DNA from: Lamellibrachia satsuma | Lineage: Eukaryota > Annelida > Polychaeta > Sabellida > Siboglinidae | Length of the DNA stretch: 64,000 nucleotides | Direction of reading: 5' to 3' | NCBI GenBank assembly: GCA_033239005.1 | Contig: BSQZ01000109.1 | Span: 310,001-374,000, forward strand | Shown: piece by piece, positions 22,253 through 33,740 of the stretch | Layout: every line of letters begins with the position of its first letter | Position numbering within the stretch: position 1 is the first letter of the stretch | Program-made: the position numbers and the translations under genes | Notes under the pieces: model-generated | Told to the model about the DNA's origin: nothing | The model's database searches: none | The model's input: the letters and a program-made list of their open reading frames with translations, nothing else

Positions 22253-23374
22253 CCACATTTCAAGACTAGTAACATTGTCATATAATTATTTCTGGAACAA
22301 TACCAAATATAGTGCATGTTCATAGTTTTCCTAATTAGTGATTTGTAGGATTATGAAAATCCAACCACAGCATGGTAGAAAAAGATTTAAATTAGGTATA
22401 TTGACATGATAGCAGTAGCAAGCTGAGAAAGATTCTACGTGATTACCCGACCTGGGGCTGAGTACATTTTCATGAGTAAAGTATGAGTGATGTCTGAGAA
22501 CGAGTACAAGTACATTGCTCAAAGCTGAGTACAAATACATTTCCACGAGTACGAGTACCGGTACATCTTGTATGATTTGTACCATTTATATAATTCAGGA
22601 AGAGTTGACAATGCAACGGCAGTTGATCCCACTTTTTTATGAGGAAAACTGTAAAAAAAACTCTATGTTTGGAACCAAACTGGGGGTTGCATTCCATTCA
22701 AAGGTGTGATTCGCATTCAAATATGGGGTAAAATGTATTTAAATTGAAAATACTTTTCAAAATACATTTTATAGCGCAACATAACAAGAGAAAAGAAATA
22801 TAACCATTAAACATATATGAATCAGTGAACACTGTTAGGCATGTTGTGGCTGGCAGTGACCACAAGTCCACAACTAGTGTTTGCTGAGAGGGTGGGTTAG
22901 CACCTGACAATGTCCAGGGCTCAATATTCCCTTTGTACTTTAACCACACTACAAATTGGCACCAAACAATAGTAGTGCAGGCTGTCTGACTTGAGTCACC
23001 AAACTTACATTGTGGGCTTACTGGACTTCCTGGCTTAATTAAATAAATACAAGGATTATGGCCTGGACTGGTAACTAGTACAACTATGGATATGAACTAG
23101 GGGTTTCTGATTGGGAAAAGAATCAAAAGGTGCTGCCTCTTGAAGCGAAGCCTTTGTGGCTTCAGTGCATTCAATGTGCAGATAAGTGATTCACTGTGTA
23201 AATTTGTGAAAACTCAACAATACCAAGTAAAACCACATCTACTAAATGTAACAATAATTATTACAAATCAGGGGCTGTTACATTGCAATTAATATCATGG
23301 TTATTGCAATAGAATTGACATAATAAAAGTGTTTTTAATGGTCCTATAATAGAAAACATTCATATAACTCAGCT
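22253..23374. other. Intergenic stretch without supported gene
   Basis: It contains the GAGTAC-rich segment at 22,450-22,570 (inverted relative to 15,200-15,300). Otherwise it is AT-rich with no recognisable protein. Short open frames at 22,331-22,949 are not supported. Confidence 0.5.
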
Positions 23375-23424
23375 GGGATTTAACAAGATTGCCATCCCAA
23401 ACAACAAGTTCCAGATGGTATCTG
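23375..23424 (-). mobile_element. LINE 3' terminal fragment
   Basis: TTTAACAAGATTGCCATCCC and CAACAAGTTCCAGATGG match the minus-strand 3' end of the LINE copy at 60,582-60,625. The fragment is cut at CCAGATGG by the MULE-type terminus that follows. Confidence 0.7.
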
Positions 23425-23560
23425 GACATTTAGCCAATGGACATTTAGCCAACATACACTTAGCCAATGGACATTTCGCCAATGGACACTTAGCCAACGG
23501 CCATTTAGCCATCATTTGCAGGGGGGGACATTTCATTGGCTAAATGTCCCGGATTCGAGG
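23425..23560. mobile_element. MULE-derived MITE (deletion derivative of the 16.9-19.2 kb element)
   Basis: It has the same terminal pattern as the full MULE: GGACATTTAGCCAATGGACA, repeated CACTTAGCCAA, and TTTGCAGGGGGGGACATTTC. This then jumps directly to the opposite terminus, ATTGGCTAAATGTCCCGG. The transposase and most of the right repeat are gone. Confidence 0.8.
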
Positions 23561-24200
23561 AGCATGCATCTATTGGGAGTTGAGAAAATGCTGCACAGGC
23601 CCAGCTGTTACCTGATATGGCCTAGTGAGCTAAAGTAACTGGTCCACAGAGAAGGTGAGTTATTTCTGAGGACTCCACTAAGTAGGTTATGTAATGTTAT
23701 GCAATTCAACAAGTTGAGACGTCTGGCTTTTCAGTAATTCACACTTGAATATGATATTTTAATCTGTTTACACAGGTGTGTTGTAGCACCAGGTAAAGAC
23801 GTTATTACAATTTTCAGTATGGAATAACTGGCTATATAGAATATGATTACAGAACACATGCACTGGTGGTTCCTTGTGTATGTAAACAACCCCAACAACT
23901 AGGTAGGACATCATTTTTGGCATGATTGCATGATATTCATTTACCTTTACTATCAGGATAAATAAAAAAAAAATTCCACAATTACCATTTTTATTTGGGG
24001 TAAGACCACAGTTGACTTTCTTGTTTACTGTTTCACACGAATGTAGGGTGTATGAAATAGTGAAATGTGAACTTAATAAATTCATATTATGTGACATGAG
24101 TGTCATTGAGCAGGAGTATTGACAGGTTTGTTTGTAGAAGCTATTAGCTGTGATTGATTGTGCGTGATCGGCTCTGCACCCCCACCCCCCCCCCCGCCCC
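23561..24200. other. Intergenic stretch ending in a poly-C run
   Basis: No supported gene. A C-rich tract (CCCCCACCCCCCCCCCCCCG) lies near 24,178-24,199, immediately before the LINE endonuclease region. Confidence 0.5.
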
Positions 24201-24212
24201 GACATTGAACTG

Positions 24213-27200
24213 TTGACTGTTTCACTACGGCCACTGTATCTACATCGTGAATTTCCTCAATTGTTTGTGACAGTTGTTTACACACACCCCAGAGCCAACA
24301 TGGATAGAGTCGCTCAGCATATTTGTGATGTGACACAGAAACTTGACTTATACTGGGTGATTTCAATCAGTGCAGCCTTAAGCAAAGTCTGCCTTCCGAC
24401 CACCAGTACATCACGTGCCCAACCCGCATGAACCGGACTATTGACCTGTGCTACGGTTCAGTGCCTGCGTATAGGTCCATAGCCGAGCCACCGATCGGCG
24501 ACGCCAATCACAACACTGTTCACCTGGTTACTATTTATAGATGCCTTCTGAAGCGTGCAAAATGTGTTGGACGACAGGTGAAGGTGTGGAATGAAGACAG
24601 TGTAGCTAGACTGCAGGGTTGTTTTGACTGTACTAACTGGGATGAAGACAGTGTAGCTAGACTGCAGGGTTGTTTTGACTGTACTAACTGGGATGAAGAC
24701 AGTGTAGCTAGACTGCAGGGTTGTTTTGACTGTACTAACTGGGATGAAGACAGTGTAGCTAGACTGCAGGGTTGTTTTGACTGTACTAACTGGGATGAAG
24801 ACAGTGTAGCTAGACTGCAGGGTTGTTTTGACTGTACTAACTGGGATGAAGACAGTGTAGCTAGACTGCAGGGTTGTTTTGACTGTACTAACTGGGATGA
24901 AGACAGTGTAGCTAGACTGCAGGGTTGTTTTGACTGTACTAACTGGGATGAAGACAGTGTAGCTAGACTGCAGGGTTGTTTTGACTGTACTAACTGGGAT
25001 GAAGACAGTGTAGCTAGACTGCAGGGTTGTTTTGACTGTACTAACTGGGATGAAGACAGTGTAGCTAGACTGCAGGGTTGTTTTGACTGTACTAACTGGG
25101 ATGAAGACAGTGTAGCTAGACTGCAGGGTTGTTTTGACTGTACTAACTGGGATGAAGACAGTGTAGCTAGACTGCAGGGTTGTTTTGACTGTACTAACTG
25201 GGATGAAGACAGTGTAGCTAGACTGCAGGGTTGTTTTGACTGTACTAACTGGGATGAAGACAGTGTAGCTAGACTGCAGGGTTGTTTTGACTGTACTAAC
25301 TGGGATGAAGACAGTGTAGCTAGACTGCAGGGTTGTTTTGACTGTACTAACTGGGATGAAGACAGTGTAGTTAGACTGCAGGGTTGTTTTGACTGTACTA
25401 ACTGGGATGAAGACAGTGTAGCCAGACTGCAGGGTTGTTTTGACTGTACTAACTGGGATGAAGACAGTGTAGCCAGACTGCAGGGTTGTTTTGACTGTAC
25501 TAACTGGGATGAAGACAGTGTAGCTAGACTGCAGGGTTGTTTTGACTGTACTAACTGGGATGAAGACAGTGTAGCCAGACTGCAGGGTTGTTTTGACTGT
25601 ACTAACTGGGATGAAGACAGTGTAGCCAGACTGCAGGGTTGTTTTGACTGTACTAACTGGGATGAAGACAGTGTAGCTAGACTGCAGGGTTGTTTTGACT
25701 GTACTAACTGGGATGAAGACAGTGTAGCTAGACTGCAGGGTTGTTTTGACTGTACTAACTGGGATGAAGACAGTGTAGCTAGACTGCAGGGTTGTTTTGA
25801 CTGTACTAACTGGGATGAAGACAGTGTAGCTAGACTGCAGGGTTGTTTTGACTGTACTAACTGGGATGAAGACAGTGTAGCTAGACTGCAGGGTTGTTTT
25901 GACTACTAACTGGGATGAAGACAGTGTAGCTAGACTGCAGGGTTGTTTTGACTGTACTAACTGGAATGAAGACAGTGTAGCTAGACTGCAGGGTTGTTTT
26001 GACTGTACTAACTGGGATGAAGACAGTGTAGCTAGACTGCAGGGTTGTTTTGACTGTACTAACTGGGATGAAGACAGTGTAGCTAGACTGCAGGGTTGTT
26101 TTGACTGTACTAACTGGGATGAAGACAGTGTAGCTAGACTGCAGGGTTGTTTTGACTGTACTAACTGGGATGAAGACAGTGTAGCTAGACTGCAGGGTTG
26201 TTTTGACTGTACTAACTGGGATGAAGACAGTGTAGCTAGACTGCAGGGTTGTTTTGACTGTACTAACTGGGATGAAGACAGTGTAGCTAGACTGCAGGGT
26301 TGTTTTGACTGTACTAACTGGGATGAAGACAGTGTAGGTAGACTGCAGGGTTGTTTTGACTGTACTAACTGGGATGAAGACAGTGTAGCTAGATTGCAGG
26401 GTTGTTTTGACTGTACTAACTGGGATGTGTTGGACGACAGGTGAAGGTGTGGAATGAAGACAGTATAAGTAGACTGCAGGGTTGTTTTGACTGTACTGAC
26501 TGGGATGAAGACAGTATAAGTAGACTGCAGGGTTGTTTTGACTGTACTAACTGGGATGAAGACAGTGTAGCCAGACTGCAGGGTTGTTTTGACTGTACTA
26601 ACTGGGATGAAGACAGTGTAGCTAGACTGCAGGGTTGTTTTGACTGTACTAACTGGGATGAAGACAGTGTAGCTAGACTGCAGGGTTGTTTTGACTGTAC
26701 TAACTGGGATGAAGACAGTGTAGCTAGACTGCAGGGTTGTTTTGACTGTACTAACTGGGATGAAGACAGTGTAGCTAGACTGCAGGGTTGTTTTGACTGT
26801 ACTAACTGGGATGAAGACAGTGTAGCTAGACTGCAGGGTTGTTTTGACTGTACTAACTGGAATGAAGACAGTGTAGCTAGATTGCAGGGTTGTTTTGACT
26901 GTACTAACTGGGATGTTTTTCGGGATTCCTGTGATAGCCTGGATGAACTTACCGATGTTGTGACCAGTTATGTTTCTTTCTGCGTTGACACTGTTATACC
27001 CGTGCAGAAGTGCAAAGTGTACCCAAACAACAAACCTTGGGTTTATAAACAACTAAAAAAGGTATTGAATGAGAAGAAAAAGGCTTGCTTTCAGGCAGAT
27101 TTAGCTGAGCGAAGGAAAGTTCAAAGAACTGTCAGATCAGAAATTATGAAAACAGGGGAGAGTTACAAAAACAAAATAGAACTGAAGTTTAAAACAGGTG

Positions 27201-27785
27201 ATATGAGAACAGTCTGGGAAGGCATTAAGACGAAGAGTGACATGCAGTAAAATAGACAGAATTCCAGTCACTTATCACCATTGGGGGGTAGAGATGACAG
27301 GGTCTTTGCAAAGGATATGAATTCTTTCTGCTCTCGTTTCGACATACACGATTTTCGTTCTGTCATTGACAATATTAGGAGATCAACAAAGTCTGGTGGT
27401 GAATTAGTAATTGAAGAAGATGTGTTGAGAGTATTCCAGTGTACACGCATTAAGAAAAGTCCCGGTCCTTATGGCATTTCCGGTCAGGTTTTGAAGAATT
27501 GTGCCACTCAGTTGTCTGGTATCTTCCACTTCATCTCCCAGGTCGCTCTCAGCTTACAGAAAATCCCTACCTTGTGGAAAGCGTCAACTGTCATTCCTCT
27601 CCCCAAAAACTTCACACTGCCAGCCCAAATGATTTTTGTCCAGTAGCGTTGACATAATGAAGAGTTTTGAAAAAATTGTCAAAACCATGATCATGAACCG
27701 TACAGTCCATCTTCTAGACCCCTACAATTTGTGTGTCGGCCTGGCAGAGGAGTGGAGGACACAGTTGCTACTTTGCTAAATGACT
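24213..27785 (+). mobile_element. Second LINE type (L2/Rex1/CR1-group), endonuclease-RT region, disrupted by a 51-bp array
   Basis: The endonuclease part reads LREFPQLFVTVVYTHPRANM (Leu from context uncertain), then RTIDLCYGSVPAYRSIAEPP and GDANHNTVHLVTIYRCLLKR, with the DxNH-type end of an APE endonuclease. The linker VKVWNEDSVARLQGCFDCTN is amplified into the array, after which WDVFRDSCDSLDELTDVVTS and YPNNKPWVYKQLKKVLNEKK continue the same protein. The RT start lies at 27,281-27,785 (FQCTRIKKSPGPYGISGQVL, WKASTVIPLPK, MKSFEKIVKTM, GVEDTVATLLN). The element stops at the dispersed repeat at about 27,785, before the catalytic RT motifs. Stops and frameshifts outside the array make it inactive. 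Family placement is from memory of similar vertebrate and invertebrate LINEs. Confidence 0.85.
24585..26925 (+). repeat. 51-bp array, about 45 copies, in frame within LINE ORF2
   Basis: Each unit encodes 17 residues, WDEDSVARLQGCFDCTN, with almost no variation. The frame stays open for about 25 units until a 2-base loss at about 25,902. At 26,425-26,450 the single-copy upstream flank (GTGTTGGACGACAGGTGAAG) reappears inside the array, dividing it into two blocks, the second starting with variant ISRLQG units. The 864-codon antisense frame (27,052-24,458) exists only because the repeat lacks stops on that strand. Confidence 0.97.
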
Positions 27786-29200
27786 GTGCTTGTACAAAAT
27801 GGCTACCTGCTCCCTCATAAACTGGGGCCATACCCCCTAATTTTTACCAAATTTCCATTTTGGCATCCGCTCTATACCATGCTATTCGTGACTGTTACTG
27901 CTCTCTGCCTTTTCCAAGCAAACTGTTCACTTTTCTTATCAACCTGCGCCTATGGGTATGGTTATATCTTCTGTAAACCACTTCAGGTTTAGGGTTAACT
28001 AGGAATGGGGTTAGCTAGAGATGGGGCTATAGCTAGAGACAGAGTTAGCTACTTTTTGGGTTGCACACCTTCATTTCCTTGTGCCCAGGCACTTAAAAAG
28101 AACTGCACACAACATGAAATGTGTACCGAGGCGTGGTGAATAGACATGAAATGCAATTATTATTTTCTATACAAAAAGTGCTTATCTTAAGTGTTTAGCA
28201 TATCATAGGCTCTCTTGTAAATTTTAACACATTGAAAATGAAAACAAATTTTGTTTTTTAACAATTAAATGTCTTACTAATCATCAAATTGCATAACATA
28301 TCAGCTGATGCACATCAAACGTTATAGCACATTAGAATGTATATTTATTCGACATTTTTGCTACATAGTGGATCAGTTATAGGACACCTCCTAAAGGAAA
28401 CGGTTAAAACTTAAATAATAGCGGTGCTTAATAAATAATGATCTTGTTGACTAGATGAAATCAATAAAATATATATAATAATATAATATTAACTAGCATG
28501 ACACTGATCATTTTCTAAGTCAAACGCACACAACGTTGGGCAGGTTAGCAGCTGGTTTTATTTATTTGCGAAAATATGACCCCTCATATTATCGGAATTG
28601 CAAATTATAAAAATTCTAAGAAATGTTTTATAACAAACTAATAATTTCATCCAAATTACCTGCAATATCCACAATTAAGCTAACAACAACGACTAAAACA
28701 TAAGCGTATCGAAATTTTATAACCGTGCTGTGACCACGATGTCTGCTTACTTGGGATCAGCCTACAGTTACATTTCCCATTGGTGACCATGTTAACGTTT
28801 TGCATGATTATAAGAAAACGGGTCCATAAAAAATTCTGAAACTTCTTACCTGCCGTTGTCATCATCTCAATGACATGCTTGTCAAGTTTTGTCAAAATCA
28901 CATATTTCTAACTCTTAAAATGGCTGAAGCGTGTCATACCCGTCAGTGTTTACCAATTTCTGCATGAATTACTAGGCACTTGTGGCGAAATAATTACCAA
29001 AAATTTTTCCGCCTATTAAAATCATCTAAAAATCCAGTTATACTGTCAACAGGTTCTACCAGCAAACATGGCAATGCCCCTGCTCAAAGGCACTTATGTC
29101 AGATGATATGAATTTTTAAATGTCCTATATCCAAACTTACTATGCCCTACATTCATGTGTAACACACCAGGAAGTCTAACTGAGGCATGATCCCATTAAC
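27786..29200. repeat. 1.42-kb dispersed repeat, copy 1
   Basis: The segment from about GTGCTTGTACAAAATGG to GAAGTCTAACTGAGGCATGA matches 62,478-63,926 along its whole length in the same orientation, with moderate substitution and small indels. Both contain a degenerate AGCTAGAGATGGGGTT mini-repeat and a 3' ORF-like piece that is not conserved between copies. It is probably a non-autonomous transposable element; the ends are not resolved to the base. Confidence 0.85.
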
Positions 29201-29377
29201 GGATTAATGGAATAACGACTTGCTGCTTAAATACAGTTGATTGCAATGTATTCTTTATTGACATCTTACTACGACTGTCCCAGAACTGAGGTTTGTGAGG
29301 AAGCTTGGGGCAGAACTTCCAGAGGGAGTGGAGTTGACACTGACGAACCTGCAGCACATGCAGGAGGTGGAGAGACT

Positions 29378-29945
29378 GCTCTGTGGACGAGACACAGAGA
29401 AGAATGTGGTATGTATACTATACATCAGTTGTAGCCACTGTCATGTCTCTGTGGTCGAGACGCAGAGAAGAATGTGGTATGTATACTATACATCAGTTGT
29501 AGCCACTGTCATGTCTCTGTGGACGAGACACAGAGAAGAATGTGGTATGTATACTATACATCAGTTGTAGCCACTGTCATGCATGTCTCTGTGGACGAGA
29601 CACAGAGAAGAATGTGGTATGTATACTATACATCAGTTGTAGCCACTGTCATGTCTCTGTGGACGAGACACAGAGAAGAATGTGGTATGTATACTATACA
29701 TCAGTTGTAGCCACTGTCATGTATGTCTCTGTGGACGAGACACAGAGAAGAATGTGGTATGTATACTATACATCAGTTGTAGCCACTGTCATGTCTCTGT
29801 GGTCGAGATGCAGAGAAGAATGTGGTATGTATACTATACATCAGTTGTAGCCACTGTCATGCATGTCTCTGTGGTCGAGACACAGAGAAGAATGTGGTAT
29901 GTATACTACACATCAGTTGTAGCCACTGTCATGCATGTCTCATAC
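29378..29945 (+). repeat. 68/72-bp array, about 8 copies, over a splice donor
   Basis: The unit combines the 3' end of the DUF4806 exon (GGACGAGACACAGAGAAGAA) with its donor GTG|GTATGTATAC and about 35 bp of intron (CATCAGTTGTAGCCACTGTC). Some copies have a 4-base GCAT or GTAT insertion, giving 72 bp. Each copy repeats the donor, so up to eight equal 5' splice sites are present. Confidence 0.95.
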
Positions 29946-30454
29946 AAACAAATATTTCTGCACACAGTCTGTTAAATAATTGGATGATGTTGTTTTGCTT
30001 GTCATTTGAAACATTGTGCACTTCCATAGGTGTTGATGTACACATATTTAGAAATGGGATCAACTTCTATGGCTGTGCAGGCAAGACAGATGCTCAGGGC
30101 TGTGAAACCGTCACATATATATGTCATAGTTGCAAGGGAGTTTCTAGATAAGTTGGTGTTTGTTGTATAATGAAACCCACTATGAATTTACTTTTTGGTA
30201 GGGGAAAGTGGGGCATATCCCCTCTTGTTATTTACCACAGCACTGGTTTGTGGTTTCAGAACTGTGTTGTACAATAGCACCTCGCACACACAACAAATAT
30301 CTGAACTCGTGATTTGATTTCTTGTATGCATGTAGCGTGGGGCATATCTGTACAGCTATGTGTTCCTGTTGGAACTATAGTTTTGTTTTGTTTAGATACT
30401 ACAGTGGTATGATGTAAGCAATGTAATAATAGGGGGCCTACATGTTTAATTGTC

Positions 30455-30815
30455 ACCACCCATCATATCAAATTGTAACCACCCATCATATCAAATTGTA
30501 ACCACCCATCATATCAAATTGTAACCACCCATCATATCAAATTGTCACCACCCATCATATCAAATTGTAACCACCCATCATATCAAATTGTAACCACCCA
30601 TCATATCAAATTGTAACCACCCATCATATCAAATTGTCACCACCCATCATATCAAATTGTAACCACCCATCATATCAAATTGTCACCACCCATCATATCA
30701 AATTGTAACCACCCATCATATCAAATTGTAACCACCCATCATATCAAATTGTAACCACCCATCATAACAAATTGTCACCACCCATCATATCAAATTGTAA
30801 CCACCCATCATATCA
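30455..30815. repeat. 23-bp array, about 15 copies
   Basis: The unit ACCACCCATCATATCAAATT plus GTA or GTC repeats at 23-bp spacing within the intron of DUF4806 paralog 1. The two variants (TAACC/TCACC) are interleaved. Confidence 0.95.
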
Positions 30816-31098
30816 GCAAGTTCACTGAGGCTAAATAGTTAATTAGCTATGGTGCGTTATACCTTAGAGATACGGACATTCCTCTACTTCGCAAACAGAC
30901 GTCGGCGTTCGTGGGATTAAAAGTAATGCATCTTCGTTGTTGCAGTTGGCATTCCTCGGCACAATTGGAGGGGAAACCACAAACGACAATGTCCGCCCCA
31001 CTATGTGACACGTGCTGTCCACTCACCTGGCCAAGCAGGTGAACTGGATGGGGAAGGCACCAAAAGAGCATTTTCTGGTGCCAAGATCCAGCTACTAA

Positions 31099-31456
31099 TT
31101 ACACTAATTACAGGTAAGAAAAATTTTACTGTTTGTATTTGAACAAAATATATTATGTAGTTTTTAATTAGTGAAAGCTTATTTGGTGAAGGCTATTTTC
31201 ACCGAGGAGGAGTAGATCCATAATATACATAGGATGTCTAAAATAGCATAACTGAAATATCTGTTGCTAACAATCTTAAATTACTGTTCTTGTGTGATTA
31301 TTGCTGTTTTAAGGGTTCAAATTGACTAATTATCAGTTAATATTCTCGATCCCCAAATACATTTAATTGCTGATCATCCAAGTAAGCATAAAGAGAACAT
31401 TGCTGCTGGTACATGTGGACAACAAACAATGGTGTCTCCTAATATATCTCACAAGT
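31099..31456. other. Intergenic stretch, nothing recognised
   Basis: AT-rich sequence after the DUF4806 stop. A TACAG|GTAAGA donor-like site at about 31,110 lies beyond the stop codon, so it may splice within a 3' UTR. Confidence 0.4.
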
Positions 31457-31590
31457 ATAAATATCTCAGAAGGCAGGTTACACACAGATAACAAAATGTT
31501 GGACTCTCGATACGCCAATGGCTTCCTTGTCCAATTGCTATCTGGGTGTTTAGCCTTGGATGGCAATCTTGTTAAATCTTTGTCAATCTT
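31457..31590 (+). mobile_element. LINE 3' UTR fragment
   Basis: ATCTCAGAAGGCAGGTTACA through CCAATGGCTTCCTTGTCC to TTGGATGGCAATCTTGTTAA matches the 3' end of the CR1-like LINE at 13.9-14.05 kb. This copy is severely 5'-truncated, keeping only the last few codons and the UTR. Confidence 0.8.
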
Positions 31591-31637
31591 GTTCAGTCTC
31601 ATGTCCACAAATGTTGACACCTTAGCCTGGGACAAAT

Positions 31638-31728
31638 GGGACTCTGATGGATATGACTATTCTGGTGGATATTACTATTCTGGTGGATATGACTATTCTG
31701 TTGGATATGACTATTCTGGTGGATATTA
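31638..31728. repeat. 18-bp array, five copies
   Basis: The unit GGTGGATATGACTATTCT repeats five times, in frame as a Gly-Tyr-Asp-Tyr-Ser motif. It is too short and isolated to support a gene. Confidence 0.9.
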
Positions 31729-32055
31729 GAGCAGATATATCAGACAAAACCACAAACCACTGTAGCTGTGGTATAGAAATGTAATCCTGCATTATCATAT
31801 TAATTGCAGAAGCCGTACGGTTAAACTGGTCTTGTCAACACACTAAGGACTCGGAAGTGGAGAAGGTGATGAAGGACTGACTGAGGTAGGCCAAGGGTCA
31901 CGATGGGGGTCGGATGAGGAGGACCTTGGCCAGAACTCCTACAGTCAGTCCTGAGAGGAGAGCAAGGATGAAGATCTGAATCTGTGTTAGATCAATTTGA
32001 CAGGTCCGGGCCATGGGGGGTATGTTGTGGCTCTCTTGGTTGGAAGGGGGTGGTG

Positions 32056-32256
32056 TTAGTCATGCCATAGGGCTACCAACTAGTCACGCCATAGGGTTAC
32101 CAACTAGTCATGCCATAGGGTTACCAACTCGTCATGCCACAGGGTTACCAACTAGTCACGCCATAGGGTTACCAACTAGTCACGCCATAGGGTTACCAAC
32201 TAGTCATGCCATAGGGTTACCAACTAGTCATGACATAGGATTTCCAACTAGTCATA
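32056..32256. repeat. 24-bp array, about eight copies
   Basis: The unit ACTAGTCATGCCATAGGGTT + ACCA repeats in frame (SHAIGLPT). Degenerate copies at both ends suggest an older array. No splice-flanked exon was found around it. Confidence 0.92.
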
Positions 32257-32845
32257 CATTTGGAGGGTAACTGTAGTTCTCATAGTTCACTGAGAGATGC
32301 GTGTCTACCATCTAATTCTGTGTGATCTACGAGGTTTATGGTTGTATTTTGTCAAAGTATTTGAAAAATCTGCATGAAAGCAGCTTTGCCTTATATAATT
32401 ATTATGGAGCTCTCTTGGGCATATTAATTATGCCATGGGGTTTTCTCGACTATATTGATGGATAAATGTAGTTGTCTTTGTCAATATTTGGAAAGCCTGG
32501 ATAAATGCCTATTATAATCATATTAATATGTTCTCTTGGGTTGGGGTAAATATGCCATGTTTCTCATTTATTTTTGTCACAATATAATGATCTGGATAAA
32601 ACTATATCATATTGTTACGTTGCTTTGCATGGAGGTGTCTGCAGTGCCATTGAATTAACCATGATCTGTTTATGGGTAATATATTCAGAGGACATTGTTT
32701 TTCATGTTACAACGATCTCATGCGTGAATGTGTGTCATGCCATGTTTTACAGTTCCATATTAATAAACATTTACTAACAATCAAGACCAATGTTTTCATT
32801 ATACGCACGTTGCTTATATACTATGTAACCGATGTTCAGTGCCTC
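32257..32845. other. Intergenic stretch, nothing recognised
   Basis: It includes two loosely similar blocks with GGATAAATG and TCTTGGG motifs near 32,410-32,530. No coding evidence. Confidence 0.4.
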
Positions 32846-32847
32846 AA

Positions 32848-32890
32848 CGCACGCACGCACGCACGCACGCATGCATGCACGCACATACAA
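32848..32890. repeat. (CGCA)n/(TGCA)n microsatellite
   Basis: A run of ACGCACGCACGCACGCATGC-type tetramers is seen directly. Confidence 0.95.
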
Positions 32891-32894
32891 GCAC

Positions 32895-33183
32895 ACATTG
32901 GCCCAACAAAAAACACCCATGGAATAAGTATGCATTAGCCCAACGTTGGCCCAACGGAAGTATAGTACAAACCCACATTGGCCCATTGAAAATACAACAT
33001 ACACGTGTAACAACCACATTGGCCCAACAGAAGTGTTGTATAAACCCACGTTGGCCCAATATCATGCCAACTAGTGGGGCCAATGTAGGACCGCTGAGCA
33101 AAATGACGTTGGCCCACCGTGGGTAGCAACGTTAGGACAACGCCAAATACCCACGTTGGCCTAACGTATACCTGCTATCTGGG
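32895..33183. repeat. TTGGCCCAACG-rich element ending CTATCTGGG
   Basis: Many copies of the near-palindrome TTGGCCCAAC/GTTGGCCCAA at irregular spacing, ending at TACCTGCTATCTGGG. The terminus resembles CCCAGCTAGCA at 33,438 and CTGCTAGCTGGG at about 62,106-62,117, which suggests one MITE-like family with CCCAG-type ends and a GTTGG-rich core. Confidence 0.65.
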
Positions 33184-33195
33184 ATACTTGTTTTG

Positions 33196-33437
33196 CAGTA
33201 AATAGGTTAACATTAAACATAACTAAAACTAATTATATGCTATTTGGAAATCGTATGCTCAGTGAAGATGTCGTTATAAATATACAAAATGTTAAAATTG
33301 ACGGAGTAAGAGTTGCAAACATTTTTGGGTGTGTATGTTGATGGTTTACTTAATTGGAATGTTCATATTAAATATGTAAACTCAAAGCTTTCCAAAAGTA
33401 TAGCTATAATGTAAAGATGTAGTCATCTACTTGACAG
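33196..33437 (+). mobile_element. Non-LTR reverse transcriptase fragment
   Basis: Across a frameshift the strand encodes LNITKTNYMLFGNRMLSEDV, then KIDGVRVANIFGVYVDGLLN and WNVHIKYVNSKLSKSIAIM. This is the thumb region that follows the catalytic box in CR1/jockey-like reverse transcriptases (KT.YMLFG...FLG...D..L.W..HI). No flanking domains remain. The TTGGCCCAACG-type repeats bound it on both sides. Confidence 0.7.
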
Positions 33438-33700
33438 GAATCCCAGCTAGCACAGCTTGGTTGGACCAATATTGTAATATGCTTGCAGCCATCGCGGTCT
33501 GAATGTTGACCTAATGTCAACGTTGGGCCAACCGTGGAAACTTGTAGTGGGCAGATGGCAACGCGACGACGTCACGCCTATGTTACGCCAACTTAAAAAA
33601 AATCGTAGCAACATCTAACGAAGAATCTCACATATGCTCATTGGTTGGGGTACCGTTGTCAAGTGGTCGCCATCGTTGCGATCTGCATGGTAACGCTTCC
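33438..33700. repeat. CCCAGCTAGCA-ended, GTTGG-rich element
   Basis: It starts CCCAGCTAGCACAGCTTGGT and contains CAACGTTGGGCCAACCGTGG. The left end matches the inverted right end of the 61.57-62.12 kb element. The right end is not resolved. Confidence 0.5.
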
Positions 33701-33740
33701 CCAGTGACATCCAATATATGCGATTAATCATGTAAACCAT

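Larger units (their letters stand above)
29284..31098 (+). pseudogene. DUF4806-domain gene, paralog 1 (two exons left)
   Basis: Exon 29,284-29,408 follows ACTGTCCCAG and encodes LRFVRKLGAELPEGVELTLT then NLQHMQEVERLLCGRDTEKN, ending at GTG|GTATGT. Exon 30,946-31,098 follows TTGTTGCAG and encodes LAFLGTIGGETTNDNVRPTM, an in-frame TGA (31,006), then HLAKQVNWMGKAPKEHFL and a stop. Together they match the two halves of the DUF4806 domain (LP...L..LE..L then IGG....V...M......NW.G). The exon break is at the same place and phase as in paralog 2 at 50,852/56,146. The 5' exons were not found upstream, where the dispersed repeat lies. The intron holds a 68-bp and a 23-bp array. The function of DUF4806 is unknown; it is common in multicopy invertebrate genes. 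Confidence 0.68.

Noticed and set aside
24458..27052. 864-codon minus-strand open frame of STVKTTLQSSYTVFIPV-type repeats
   Set aside because: It is the antisense of the LINE ORF2 51-bp array. The plus strand continues a recognisable LINE protein on both sides, the minus strand does not.
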